DNA of 64,000 nucleotides from Lyngbya aestuarii BL J (lineage in GTDB: Bacteria > Cyanobacteriota > Cyanobacteriia > Cyanobacteriales > Microcoleaceae), in NCBI RefSeq assembly GCF_000478195.2, contig NZ_AUZM01000029.1, positions 1 to 64,000 of the forward strand, written 5' to 3'. Each line of letters starts with the position of its first letter. Position 1 is the stretch's first letter. The notes under the pieces were generated by a model. The model was not told the DNA's origin. It worked only from the letters and a program-made list of their open reading frames with translations, and did no database searches. The translations under genes and the position numbers were made by a program. Below are positions 27,675-36,113 of this stretch, in pieces.

Positions 27675-28742
27675 TTATTCCCCTTTTCGTCCCGTAAGAA
27701 AATAGGTGATCATTTCTCCCTTCCCCTTAACCGTGATTTTACCCCGTTCTTCCAACAGATACTTTTCCTTCAAGCGTTCATAGGTTATAGCTGTGACTTG
27801 AATTTTCCCCGAGATGCCATGAGACTCCATGCGGTTAGCAGTATTAACCGTATCACCCCACAAATCATAGGTAAACTTTTTCATCCCAATCACACCCGCT
27901 TCCACCGGGCCTGTATTAATCCCAATCCGCATTTGTAGCGGTTCTCCGACTTTCAGGCTAAACTGACCAATAATCGATTGCATTTCCAGAGCCATTTCAG
28001 CGATCGCGGAGGCATGATTAGCTTGAGGAATAGGGAGTCCACCCACAACCATATAAGCATCTCCCAAAGTTTTAATTTTTTCAAGGTTGTACTTATCAGC
28101 CAACTCATCAAACAGAGAAAAAATGCGATTGAGAATCTCCACCAATTGCGCCGGGGAGAGATCCGCCGACAGCTTCGTAAAATTGGCAATATCACCGAAC
28201 AAAACCGTCACATCGTCAAAACTATCAGCGATGGTACTTTCTCCGCGCTTGAGGCGTTCTGCAATGGCTTTAGGGAGAATATTCAACAGAAGCTGTTCAG
28301 ACTTTTCCTGTTCTTCAGCCAATTTTTTGAGATAAGCCCGTTCTTGATCTCGGAGTCGTTTTTTTTCCAGACAGGCGTTGATACGAGCGCGTAATAATAC
28401 GGGGTTAAAGGGTTTAGACAGATAATCTTCCGCCCCGAGTTCAATACAGCGCACCACACTCTCAATATCGTTAACGGCTGAGATCATAATCATCGGAATG
28501 TAGCGCAAAGTCTGATCGGCTTTCACCGCTTCTAGGACTTGATAACCGTTCATTTGAGGCATCATGATATCAAGCAACACCAAATCAAGCGGTTGAGAAC
28601 GCATCATTTCTAACGCCTCAAAGCCATTAGAAGCCAGCATAACTCGATAACCTTCTCGTGTAATGCGTCGGGCTAGTAAGTCACGATTAACCTCATTATC
28701 ATCAACGATGAGAACAAGAGATGATTCTAGGTCAGCGTTCAT
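27675..28742 (-). CDS. Response-regulator adenylyl cyclase
   Basis: 355 aa: REC domain (1-120), a coiled-coil linker (about 125-165) and a class III cyclase homology domain (about 175-350). REC has phospho-acceptor D58 and the conserved K110-P. The catalytic domain keeps both metal aspartates (D184, D228), the adenine-specifying pair K224 and D293, and transition-state residues N300 and R304, so it should make cAMP rather than cGMP. In cyanobacteria cAMP controls motility and stress responses. It lies 190 bases downstream of a REC gene and hybrid kinase, which are likely upstream phosphodonors. Confidence 0.92.
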   Translation of the reverse strand: MNADLESSLVLIVDDNEVNRDLLARRITREGYRVMLASNGFEALEMMRSQPLDLVLLDIMMPQMNGYQVLEAVKADQTLRYIPMIMISAVNDIESVVRCIELGAEDYLSKPFNPVLLRARINACLEKKRLRDQERAYLKKLAEEQEKSEQLLLNILPKAIAERLKRGESTIADSFDDVTVLFGDIANFTKLSADLSPAQLVEILNRIFSLFDELADKYNLEKIKTLGDAYMVVGGLPIPQANHASAIAEMALEMQSIIGQFSLKVGEPLQMRIGINTGPVEAGVIGMKKFTYDLWGDTVNTANRMESHGISGKIQVTAITYERLKEKYLLEERGKITVKGKGEMITYFLTGRKGE

Positions 28743-28932
28743 CTGGCTTTAGGATAAATGTCCTTCTCACAGCTTCTTTGGGTTTGAGCAAAACTCAAGA
28801 GACTTTTGATAGGATGGGAGCAATTACACCGCTTTAAACAGTGAGTAGAGTCTTTATTCTCTCCTGTGTCGTCTAGTAATGCCATTAAAGATTCAATTCC
28901 CGGCTCGATCAATCATTAATAGAACTGCTGAG

Positions 28933-29310
28933 TTAGGGATTCGTTGCTTTTTTTAATAGGGATTCAATTTTCTCTAAGAGTCGGGGAAATTCAATGGGCT
29001 TTGTGTCGTAGTCATCACACCCAGCAGCCATACACTTTTCGCGATCGCCAGCCATCGCATGAGCTGTTAGGGCAATCACAGGTATATGTTTCGTTTTCGG
29101 ATAGTTTCTAATCTCACGTGTGGCTTGCCATCCATCCATCACAGGTAAACTCATATCCATCAGGATGATATCAGGCTGATGAGAGCGACTCAGTTCTACT
29201 CCTTCAGCCCCATCAACCGCGATCAGGAGTTCATATCCCTTACGACTGAGACGGCGTTTTAGCATATCTAGGTTCATTTCGTTATCTTCAACCAACAAAA
29301 TCTTAGCCAT
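28933..29310 (-). CDS. Single-domain response regulator
   Basis: 125 aa consisting of one REC domain (DivK/CheY-like). Acidic pocket VEDNEMN, phospho-Asp in ILMDMSLP, conserved T in ALTAHAM and K in DTKPIEFP are all present. There is no output domain, so it signals by protein contact or as a phosphotransfer intermediate. Its ATG overlaps the end of the hybrid kinase gene by 8 bases, so the two are translationally coupled, and the kinase is its probable partner. Confidence 0.93.
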   Translation of the reverse strand: MAKILLVEDNEMNLDMLKRRLSRKGYELLIAVDGAEGVELSRSHQPDIILMDMSLPVMDGWQATREIRNYPKTKHIPVIALTAHAMAGDREKCMAAGCDDYDTKPIEFPRLLEKIESLLKKATNP

Positions 29311-32300
29311 GATCTGATTCTTGCGTTGATAGTTCAGTATTGAAACTGGGTGTAATTAAGGATGATATTTTTAGACTAGCATTGACTAGCCCCTGAATAT
29401 CACGCAACAGATCATCACAGTTATAACTTCCTTTTTGCAAAATTTGCTCTACACAACCTTGAAGTTGGGAGCTTTCTCGAGTCGTTAAGTCCATAGCTGT
29501 GGTGACAATAATCGGTATATTAGCCCACTCTGGAGTATTGCGTAAAATATCAATCAGCTCAAAACCATTGATTTGAGGTAAGACCAAATCCAATAAAATT
29601 AAACTGGGTGTCTTTTGGGTCAGTTGTTTCAAAGCCGCCGAGCCGTCTTCGGCTTGATCAACCTGCCAACCCTCTTGTTCTAAAAATTTTCCGAGCTTTT
29701 GACGGGTGAGCGGATCGTCCTCCACAATTAAAATGTGATTGACTGCATTGTGATCATTATCCTGAAGTAGAGGCTGATATTTTTTCACCAGATTAGCTAG
29801 ACGTTTGCTATCAACCGGTTTAATCACATAGTCCGATGCACCTAATGCAAAGCCCCGAGTTTTATTGCTGATGAAGGATAACACAATTACCGGGATATCG
29901 GCTAACTCTGGATCGGCTTTCAGGGCAGACAATACAGCCCAACCATTCATATTCGGCATGATAATATCGAGGGTAATCGCATCCGGATGAAGTTCTCTTG
30001 CTTTGCGGAGTCCTTCTTGTCCTGAAGATGCGGTTTCAATTTTCATCCCTTCTCGGGTGAGCGATCGCACAATTAAATCTCGCGCCATCAAATCATCATC
30101 AATTACTAAAATGGTATTGGAGCGATCAGCTGTAACCGGGGAAGATCCCGAATGGTGATCGCGAGTCGGAGAAGTCTCCTGCTTCGGTTGCGGATCAGAC
30201 TCATCGAGTGATTCTGTACTTTGCTGCTTTATCTGTTTGACCTCCCTGGGTAGAATAATCGTGAAGGTCGAACCGCAATCAAGTTGACTTTCTACCGTAA
30301 TGGTTCCTCCCATCATCTGACAAAAGCGTTGACTAATGGTTAAGCCTAATCCCGTTCCTCCATATCGACGGGTTGTAGACGCATCACCTTGAGTAAAAGG
30401 TTGAAATAGCAGATCAAGTTGTTCAGGACTCATCCCAATTCCCGTATCGCTGACTTGAAACCGAATCAACGCAGGTGCTGTAGTGGGAGAGTCGGAATTT
30501 TCCAGATTTTGAGATTCTGTGGGCTGGGGAGAGACTGTTAATTTAATCTGACCTCCTGTGGTAAACTTTGCCGCATTACTCAGTAAATTTAATAAAATTT
30601 GTCGAACTTTGGTGATATCGGCGTACAGAATATCAATCTGATCACTACACTCAACTTCTAAGGTATTACTGTTGCAATCGACGAGAGGTTGAGCCGTTGA
30701 AATAACACTCTCAATCAAAGCGGAAATACTAAAATCTTCCAGATACAAATCCATCCGACCCGCTTCAATTTTGGAGATATCGAGAATATCATTAATCAGG
30801 GTGAGCAAATTACGTCCGGCTTTACAAATTCGTTCTAAATCCGGTACAAGATCTCGATACCCAGAATCTTCAGCTTCTTCGGTTAAAATTTCGCTGTAGC
30901 CGATAATCGCATTTAGAGGGGTTCGCAATTCATGGCTCATATTGGCGAGAAAGGTGCTTTTCGCTCGACTCGCGGCGACGGCAGCTTCTTTGGCTTGTTT
31001 GAGCGCAACAGAGGCTTCTTTGCTCTCGGTAATATCTTCGACAGTGCCTTCATAGCAGATCATTCGGCCTGTGGCATCTCGTACAGCCCGAGCATTTTCT
31101 GAGATCCAGATTATGCTACCATCTTGACGATAAACTTGAGATTCAAAGCCAGAAACCACTGGATTCGCTTGCATTTCCGCAATAAATTCTGCCCGTCGAT
31201 GGGGTTTGACATAAACTTGTTTGCTGATATCAGTAATTCCCTCAATTAAGTCGGCTGGTGTTGCATAGCCTAAAATCCGAGCTAAAGCGGGATTAGCACT
31301 GAGATAACGACCTTGAGGCGTGGTTTGACAAATGCCTTCGGCTGCATTTTCAAAGATACTTCGATATTTAGCTTCTGTTTGTCGGATCACGGCTTCTGTT
31401 CGTTTCCGTTCAATGGCGTTAGAAAACATTTCCGCGACCATTTTTAATAAGGCGATGCTATCGGATGACCAAGCAAAAGCAGAATTAACCGCATCAAAAC
31501 GTAAAAAGCCGACAACGGTTTTACTACAAACCAACGGAATAATGGTTAAATATTGTAAGTTTTCTGGAGATGTTTTTTGATCGTCAAAAGGACTATGAGT
31601 GGTGTGAAACTGTTGCAAATATTGTAAATCAGCTTGAGCCTTTTCTGATAAATCACCAGCCAAACAATGAATGCTCTTAAACTGATTTAATTGTTCCATA
31701 ATCCAAGGAATGCTTGCAGAATTCAGTTCGGCTTCGGGATGATTGGGTTGGAGACGATTTTCTAAAATATCAATTAGTTGACTGGTTTTATTGGATGTTT
31801 CTATTGATTCTTCCTGGATTTCATGGGCTTTTAAGGTTGTCCACTCATAGAGGAATTTCATCGGTGTATCTGGATTCGGAAATAGATAAATATAACCGCG
31901 ATCTACCCCAATAAATGTACTAATTTTTTGAAGAGCCTGTTCAATTCCGGCATCTATTTCATCAATACTTAAACTAATAAAATAGGTCGATAAATTAGTA
32001 ATTAACTGTTCAAACTCAACACGATTTTTGAGAGATTTTTCTACCCGTTTACGCTCAGTAATATCACGAAAACTCCAAACCCGACCGACTATTTTTTCTC
32101 CTACCTTCGAGGGATGAGAATACACTTCAAAAATTCGACCGTCTTTAAACTCAACAATATCATAGGTTGGCGTTTTAGGTGCAGCCGACAGTTGCATCAC
32201 GGTATTAAGAAACCGAGGTGGATATTTCAGTTTTCGGAGTACAAAGGTTAGCGCTGATTGTTCGTGAGGAGGCTTTAAAGTTTCCTCTGGAATTTGCCAC

Positions 32301-33037
32301 GTTTCGACAAATTTTTGATTGAAGTTACAAACTTTTCCCCCTCGATCCAAAGCAACAATTCCGGCATCAGTCGCATTAAAAGTGGCTTGTAATAAAGACA
32401 GTGATCGTTCGGCTTCGAGTTGGGCGCGTTTGCGATCGGTAATATCGAAAAAAACCAACACCGCACCGATCAAAGTTTCATGATCGAGAATCGGATTGAG
32501 AACGTAGGAAACCGCTAAAATGGCATCATTTTTACAGCGAAATTGATCGTCACTGGATTTGAGAATTTGTAGCTCAGGAGACTCTGAAGGCAAACAATCT
32601 AAGCAGTCTTGAAACGTACAAGGAAAATCTACCGTAGACAGTTGAGAATGGGAGGCAATATGCTGTAATAAAGGTTGACCCAAAAGTTCCGGCTGTTTCC
32701 ATCCGAGTAAGCGTTCAGCTTCTGGGTTCATCGACAGGAGACAGCCATTTGGGTCTAGAATACACAATCCCGCTCCCAAAGAACTAATCACTGCAAGCAG
32801 TCGATCTCGTTCTGTCGCCAAACGAGTTTCAGTTTCCTGTCGTTGCTGCTCATACAGTTTTAGCATTTCCCGAGAGGAGAGGGTCAGCGATCGCTCCATC
32901 AGATATCGCTCTTGATCGGCTTCGGTATAGCTACGACTGATATGATTGAGGAATTCCTGCCAGGCGACAGCATTGCTTGGAGGCGTGTTTTCGCTAAGAG
33001 CAAGCCGTTTGAGTTGACGCTGAAGCAAAGGATGCAT
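29303..33037 (-). CDS. Hybrid histidine kinase (PAS-PAS-GAF-PAS-HK-REC-REC)
   Basis: 1244 aa, no transmembrane helix. An N-terminal helix is followed by PAS domains (about 75-195 and 210-330), a GAF-like domain (about 335-545), a third PAS with PAC (about 550-675), HisKA and HATPase (to about 935), and two receiver domains. The phospho-His is H702 in NMSHELRTPLNA. Receiver acceptors are D1024 (TLDIIMP) and D1150 (LLDLVLP). N- and G-boxes are visible (LSNAAKFT, DTGIGM, GGTGLGL). It probably senses a cytoplasmic ligand, redox or light cue. It overlaps the downstream single REC gene and follows a FIST sensor gene. Confidence 0.93.
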   Translation of the reverse strand: MHPLLQRQLKRLALSENTPPSNAVAWQEFLNHISRSYTEADQERYLMERSLTLSSREMLKLYEQQRQETETRLATERDRLLAVISSLGAGLCILDPNGCLLSMNPEAERLLGWKQPELLGQPLLQHIASHSQLSTVDFPCTFQDCLDCLPSESPELQILKSSDDQFRCKNDAILAVSYVLNPILDHETLIGAVLVFFDITDRKRAQLEAERSLSLLQATFNATDAGIVALDRGGKVCNFNQKFVETWQIPEETLKPPHEQSALTFVLRKLKYPPRFLNTVMQLSAAPKTPTYDIVEFKDGRIFEVYSHPSKVGEKIVGRVWSFRDITERKRVEKSLKNRVEFEQLITNLSTYFISLSIDEIDAGIEQALQKISTFIGVDRGYIYLFPNPDTPMKFLYEWTTLKAHEIQEESIETSNKTSQLIDILENRLQPNHPEAELNSASIPWIMEQLNQFKSIHCLAGDLSEKAQADLQYLQQFHTTHSPFDDQKTSPENLQYLTIIPLVCSKTVVGFLRFDAVNSAFAWSSDSIALLKMVAEMFSNAIERKRTEAVIRQTEAKYRSIFENAAEGICQTTPQGRYLSANPALARILGYATPADLIEGITDISKQVYVKPHRRAEFIAEMQANPVVSGFESQVYRQDGSIIWISENARAVRDATGRMICYEGTVEDITESKEASVALKQAKEAAVAASRAKSTFLANMSHELRTPLNAIIGYSEILTEEAEDSGYRDLVPDLERICKAGRNLLTLINDILDISKIEAGRMDLYLEDFSISALIESVISTAQPLVDCNSNTLEVECSDQIDILYADITKVRQILLNLLSNAAKFTTGGQIKLTVSPQPTESQNLENSDSPTTAPALIRFQVSDTGIGMSPEQLDLLFQPFTQGDASTTRRYGGTGLGLTISQRFCQMMGGTITVESQLDCGSTFTIILPREVKQIKQQSTESLDESDPQPKQETSPTRDHHSGSSPVTADRSNTILVIDDDLMARDLIVRSLTREGMKIETASSGQEGLRKARELHPDAITLDIIMPNMNGWAVLSALKADPELADIPVIVLSFISNKTRGFALGASDYVIKPVDSKRLANLVKKYQPLLQDNDHNAVNHILIVEDDPLTRQKLGKFLEQEGWQVDQAEDGSAALKQLTQKTPSLILLDLVLPQINGFELIDILRNTPEWANIPIIVTTAMDLTTRESSQLQGCVEQILQKGSYNCDDLLRDIQGLVNASLKISSLITPSFNTELSTQESDHG

Positions 33038-33232
33038 AATTCCTGGTAATGATTCGCTAAAGTGCTAGTCTAATTTGAGACAAAAAATCAAGGATGACCC
33101 AGAAGGCAGTATTTGCAAATCGATACAATGTCAAAGCGCAAAGGCATTTTGAGACGGGGTAGGTCACATTAAATCTTACGAGGAAAAGCTGTAACACTGC
33201 CGATTAATAGATCACTAAGCAGTAAGCTGTTA

Positions 33233-34489
33233 TTAACCGTTAAGAACTGTTTTTGGGCGAGTATTGGGACTTTCTCGAATCAGGGTTAAGGTCATCGTTT
33301 GATTATGGAGTTGACAGATTGTTTCCACACCGTAGGGAGCAAATTCGCCGTAGGAATAAAAGCCAATTTGTTGAGTGTGGGCGGGTAACTCTTCCAGTGT
33401 AACTTCTAGTTCTTCCTCTGTTCGCTCCCCTAAAACCAGTCTACGTCCTGAACCACTGATTGAAATTGCAAGTGTGGGTTCGTTTTGGGAACGGTTAGAG
33501 TCATTTTCTTGTTTTTGATTCCCTTGTCTGATCTGGCGTTGCAGACTATTACGACTGACTAATGCCGCCACTATTGCCCCATCGACGAGTCGTTCATAGT
33601 TTCCGCGCATGAGTTGGGTGAGTGCGCCTTGGGGAATATTGCCACTAAAACGCATTGACTGAGTATCCTCATCGAGACTCACAACCGTTCTGACACTGGC
33701 TTTGCGGGTGGATGCGGTATGAACAGCAAGCGGAAAAAATAAAGCGCTCTTGGGTAAATCTCGGGCTTGTACGCCTAAATATTCTTTGTACAATTCTAGG
33801 ACGGGTTTACCATCAAGTTCGTAGAGAATATTGTGTTTAGAGCGAGTTACCCGACGTTCAGGGCCGAATATTGTCCATCCACTTTGACAACCAAAGCCGA
33901 TTTGTATCTGTTCTCCATAGAACCCAACGGCTGCGACTGCACCACTGGTCGGAACCCCGTTAGCGAGTACCCAGGTGTGCTGAAACTGGTGATAATCTGC
34001 GGCTAATCCCCCCGTAATCGGTAGGGTTCGAGAGGGTTTAGAACCGGGGTTAATGGTAGAATTGAATCCCCGAATCAGTTCACTACCATTGACCAATAGT
34101 CCATCCCCGAGAATGAATACGCCTTGTAAGTCGTTTGAATTGAGTTTAGCCGCGAGGGTTCGACCTGCACGATAGGAGTCCAGACTGCCAATTCCTTGAC
34201 TGAAATCAAGGAGACAACTGGCACTGCGGAGTTGAGTCTGTTCAAACTGCACAACCGCTACTGAGAGGGTGTGATCGAATAATAGGGTATCAAAAATTTC
34301 TCCAGCAGTTGAACACCCAATTAGGTGAGACTGGGGATAGGTTTGTTTGAGGTGTTCAATGGGATGAGGATGATCGATCAACTCGACTGCACCAAAGACT
34401 AGAACTAAGGTGTGTTTTGAGTCGAGTGGGGGAAGGGTATGAGATGACCATCCGTTTTGAGGATGCCAGAAAAAGGTTTCCAATTTCAT
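33233..34489 (-). CDS. FIST-domain sensory protein
   Basis: 418 aa with FIST_N (about 20-225) and FIST_C (about 230-400) domains. Motifs seen are the GCSTAGEI block, GDGLLVNGSELIRGF, ITGGLAADYHQF and GQIQIGFGCQSGW-like strands, and EAxPAH-related LPAHTQQIGFYSYGEF near the end. FIST proteins are thought to bind small ligands such as amino acids and feed a two-component partner. This copy sits upstream of the hybrid kinase on the same strand, about 195 bases away, which supports pairing. I chose ATG 34489 over an upstream TTG that abuts the preceding gene. Confidence 0.85.
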   Translation of the reverse strand: MKLETFFWHPQNGWSSHTLPPLDSKHTLVLVFGAVELIDHPHPIEHLKQTYPQSHLIGCSTAGEIFDTLLFDHTLSVAVVQFEQTQLRSASCLLDFSQGIGSLDSYRAGRTLAAKLNSNDLQGVFILGDGLLVNGSELIRGFNSTINPGSKPSRTLPITGGLAADYHQFQHTWVLANGVPTSGAVAAVGFYGEQIQIGFGCQSGWTIFGPERRVTRSKHNILYELDGKPVLELYKEYLGVQARDLPKSALFFPLAVHTASTRKASVRTVVSLDEDTQSMRFSGNIPQGALTQLMRGNYERLVDGAIVAALVSRNSLQRQIRQGNQKQENDSNRSQNEPTLAISISGSGRRLVLGERTEEELEVTLEELPAHTQQIGFYSYGEFAPYGVETICQLHNQTMTLTLIRESPNTRPKTVLNG

Positions 34490-34531
34490 GGGTTTCAAGA
34501 TTGCAGTTTTTAGGCACGGGTACGAGGTCAA

Positions 34532-35662
34532 TTATCCCCGTCTTTCGGGGGTGAGGGTTAATGCCTGGGCTTCTTGAGTTTTTTTGAGCTTTTCTTGTTC
34601 TTGTTTGGGTTTTAAATAGAGGTTTTCGACGAGGGCGGCGACACCTGCAAACCAAGGTGGAACGATTAAAGCGCCCAGTATTCCTAACACTTGTACACCC
34701 CCTAAGACAGACAACAGTTGAAACAGGGGATGAACTCCCACGGAGGTTCCGACTAATAAGGGATCAAGAACGTAGGTTTCAACGTTTTGAACGATCACGT
34801 ACAGAAGTAGCACCCAGAAAAATAGAAATCCTCCTTTGGCGAGGGCAACGATCAGGGCGGGAATTGCCCCGAGAATTGGCCCGAGAAAGGGGATGAGGTT
34901 GGTTACGCCTGCGATCGCACCTAAACCGAGTGCAAATTCTCGCAGCCCTAAAAATCCTAACCCCATTGTGGTGGCAACGCCTAAAATTCCTGAAACGAGT
35001 AAGCGCCCGCGAATATATCCCCCCATGCGACGGCTGACTTGGCTGACTTGGGCGTTGAGTCGTTCGTTCCACGGGTAGGGAAAGAGTTGGACTAAACTTT
35101 TGATCAGGGTGTTGCTATCGGCGACCATGTACCCCGAGACGAACAGGGCAATAATCAGGCTGAATACGCCTCCGACAATACCCCGTGTGATGCTATAGGA
35201 TCGCAGCAGCAGTTGTTGACTAGAACCAATGATCCAGTTGGTGACAGATTGGGTATCAATCAGATCTTCGATTAAGGCGGGGGTGTCTTCGCCCAGGCGA
35301 CTGGCTAAAGCACTGGCAAGATCAACAATTCGTTCGGAAAATAGGGGCAGTTGACGCACTAATAAGTTGATTTGGTCAAATACACGCGGGCCAACGACTA
35401 GACCAAATCCGGTTAATCCCGCAATTAGGGTTAAATAAACTAAAATGACGGCTAACCAACGGGGAACTCTTTGGGCTTCTGCCCAATCGACAAGAGGTAC
35501 AATTGAAGCGGCGAGAACGACCGAGATCATTAGCAGTACAATTAAGCTTTGAAGTTGCCAAAGCAGCACTAAAGCGAATACCGCTAACAACACTAGCACG
35601 ACATTAGACAGTGATAGGGTAATGCGACGATCTGAAGTTAATGGACGTTCATCATCAGTCAT
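34532..35662 (-). CDS. AI-2E (TqsA/PerM) family membrane permease
   Basis: 376 aa with about eight transmembrane helices, the AI-2E transporter/PerM layout. Hydrophobic pairs near 18-75, the conserved central hydrophilic segment (about 100-190) and GxxxPFLGPILGAIPALIVAL-like region near 250 are evident. Family members range from quorum-signal exporters to Na+/H+ antiporters, so substrate is unknown. The C-terminal ~25 residues are charged (KPKQEQEKLKK). It ends just before the FIST gene, so it may belong to the same sensory operon. Confidence 0.88.
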   Translation of the reverse strand: MTDDERPLTSDRRITLSLSNVVLVLLAVFALVLLWQLQSLIVLLMISVVLAASIVPLVDWAEAQRVPRWLAVILVYLTLIAGLTGFGLVVGPRVFDQINLLVRQLPLFSERIVDLASALASRLGEDTPALIEDLIDTQSVTNWIIGSSQQLLLRSYSITRGIVGGVFSLIIALFVSGYMVADSNTLIKSLVQLFPYPWNERLNAQVSQVSRRMGGYIRGRLLVSGILGVATTMGLGFLGLREFALGLGAIAGVTNLIPFLGPILGAIPALIVALAKGGFLFFWVLLLYVIVQNVETYVLDPLLVGTSVGVHPLFQLLSVLGGVQVLGILGALIVPPWFAGVAALVENLYLKPKQEQEKLKKTQEAQALTLTPERRG

Positions 35663-36113
35663 GGGTCGAGTCTCAAGGATTGATTACAGTGTTTTTCATG
35701 TCAGGGGGATTGAAGGGGTTGGCGATTGCGATTGGGACGGGGAAGAATGGGAATGAACAGCAGGATAGATTCAGGGATTTTTTAATGGGGTTAACGGTAC
35801 AATCAAGAGGAGTTAAATTTTGTGCTATTTTATCATATATTTTGAGTATTTTAAATAAAATATGGATTGTTTTTTTCAAATCTAAGTATTCAAATGATTT
35901 CCATCAAAATTTTAATTTTAGCGAAAAAATATTGATCTTTCAAGGTTAAATTTCAAGGGGAGATTAATTGAGTTTAATTACGGTTACTCCTGTATTTTTA
36001 AGTTTATAATGTTTAATTCAAATCAGAGGTTGAGAGTTATACAAATCATTGTAAAATTTTAAGCTCAATCTCGCTGATGACTTCTAAACTGCCTTAATAA
36101 TCTATTTTGACTT
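35663..36113. other. AT-rich divergent intergenic region
   Basis: About 450 bases between the divergent AI-2E and glycosyltransferase genes. The part from about 35820 is very AT-rich. I see no credible frame, repeat or hairpin. It presumably holds both promoters. Confidence 0.4.

Noticed and set aside
35641-35949. Plus-strand frame of ~100 codons overlapping the AI-2E start
   Set aside because: It overlaps the AI-2E gene and runs into AT-rich DNA with chance-like composition and no motif.
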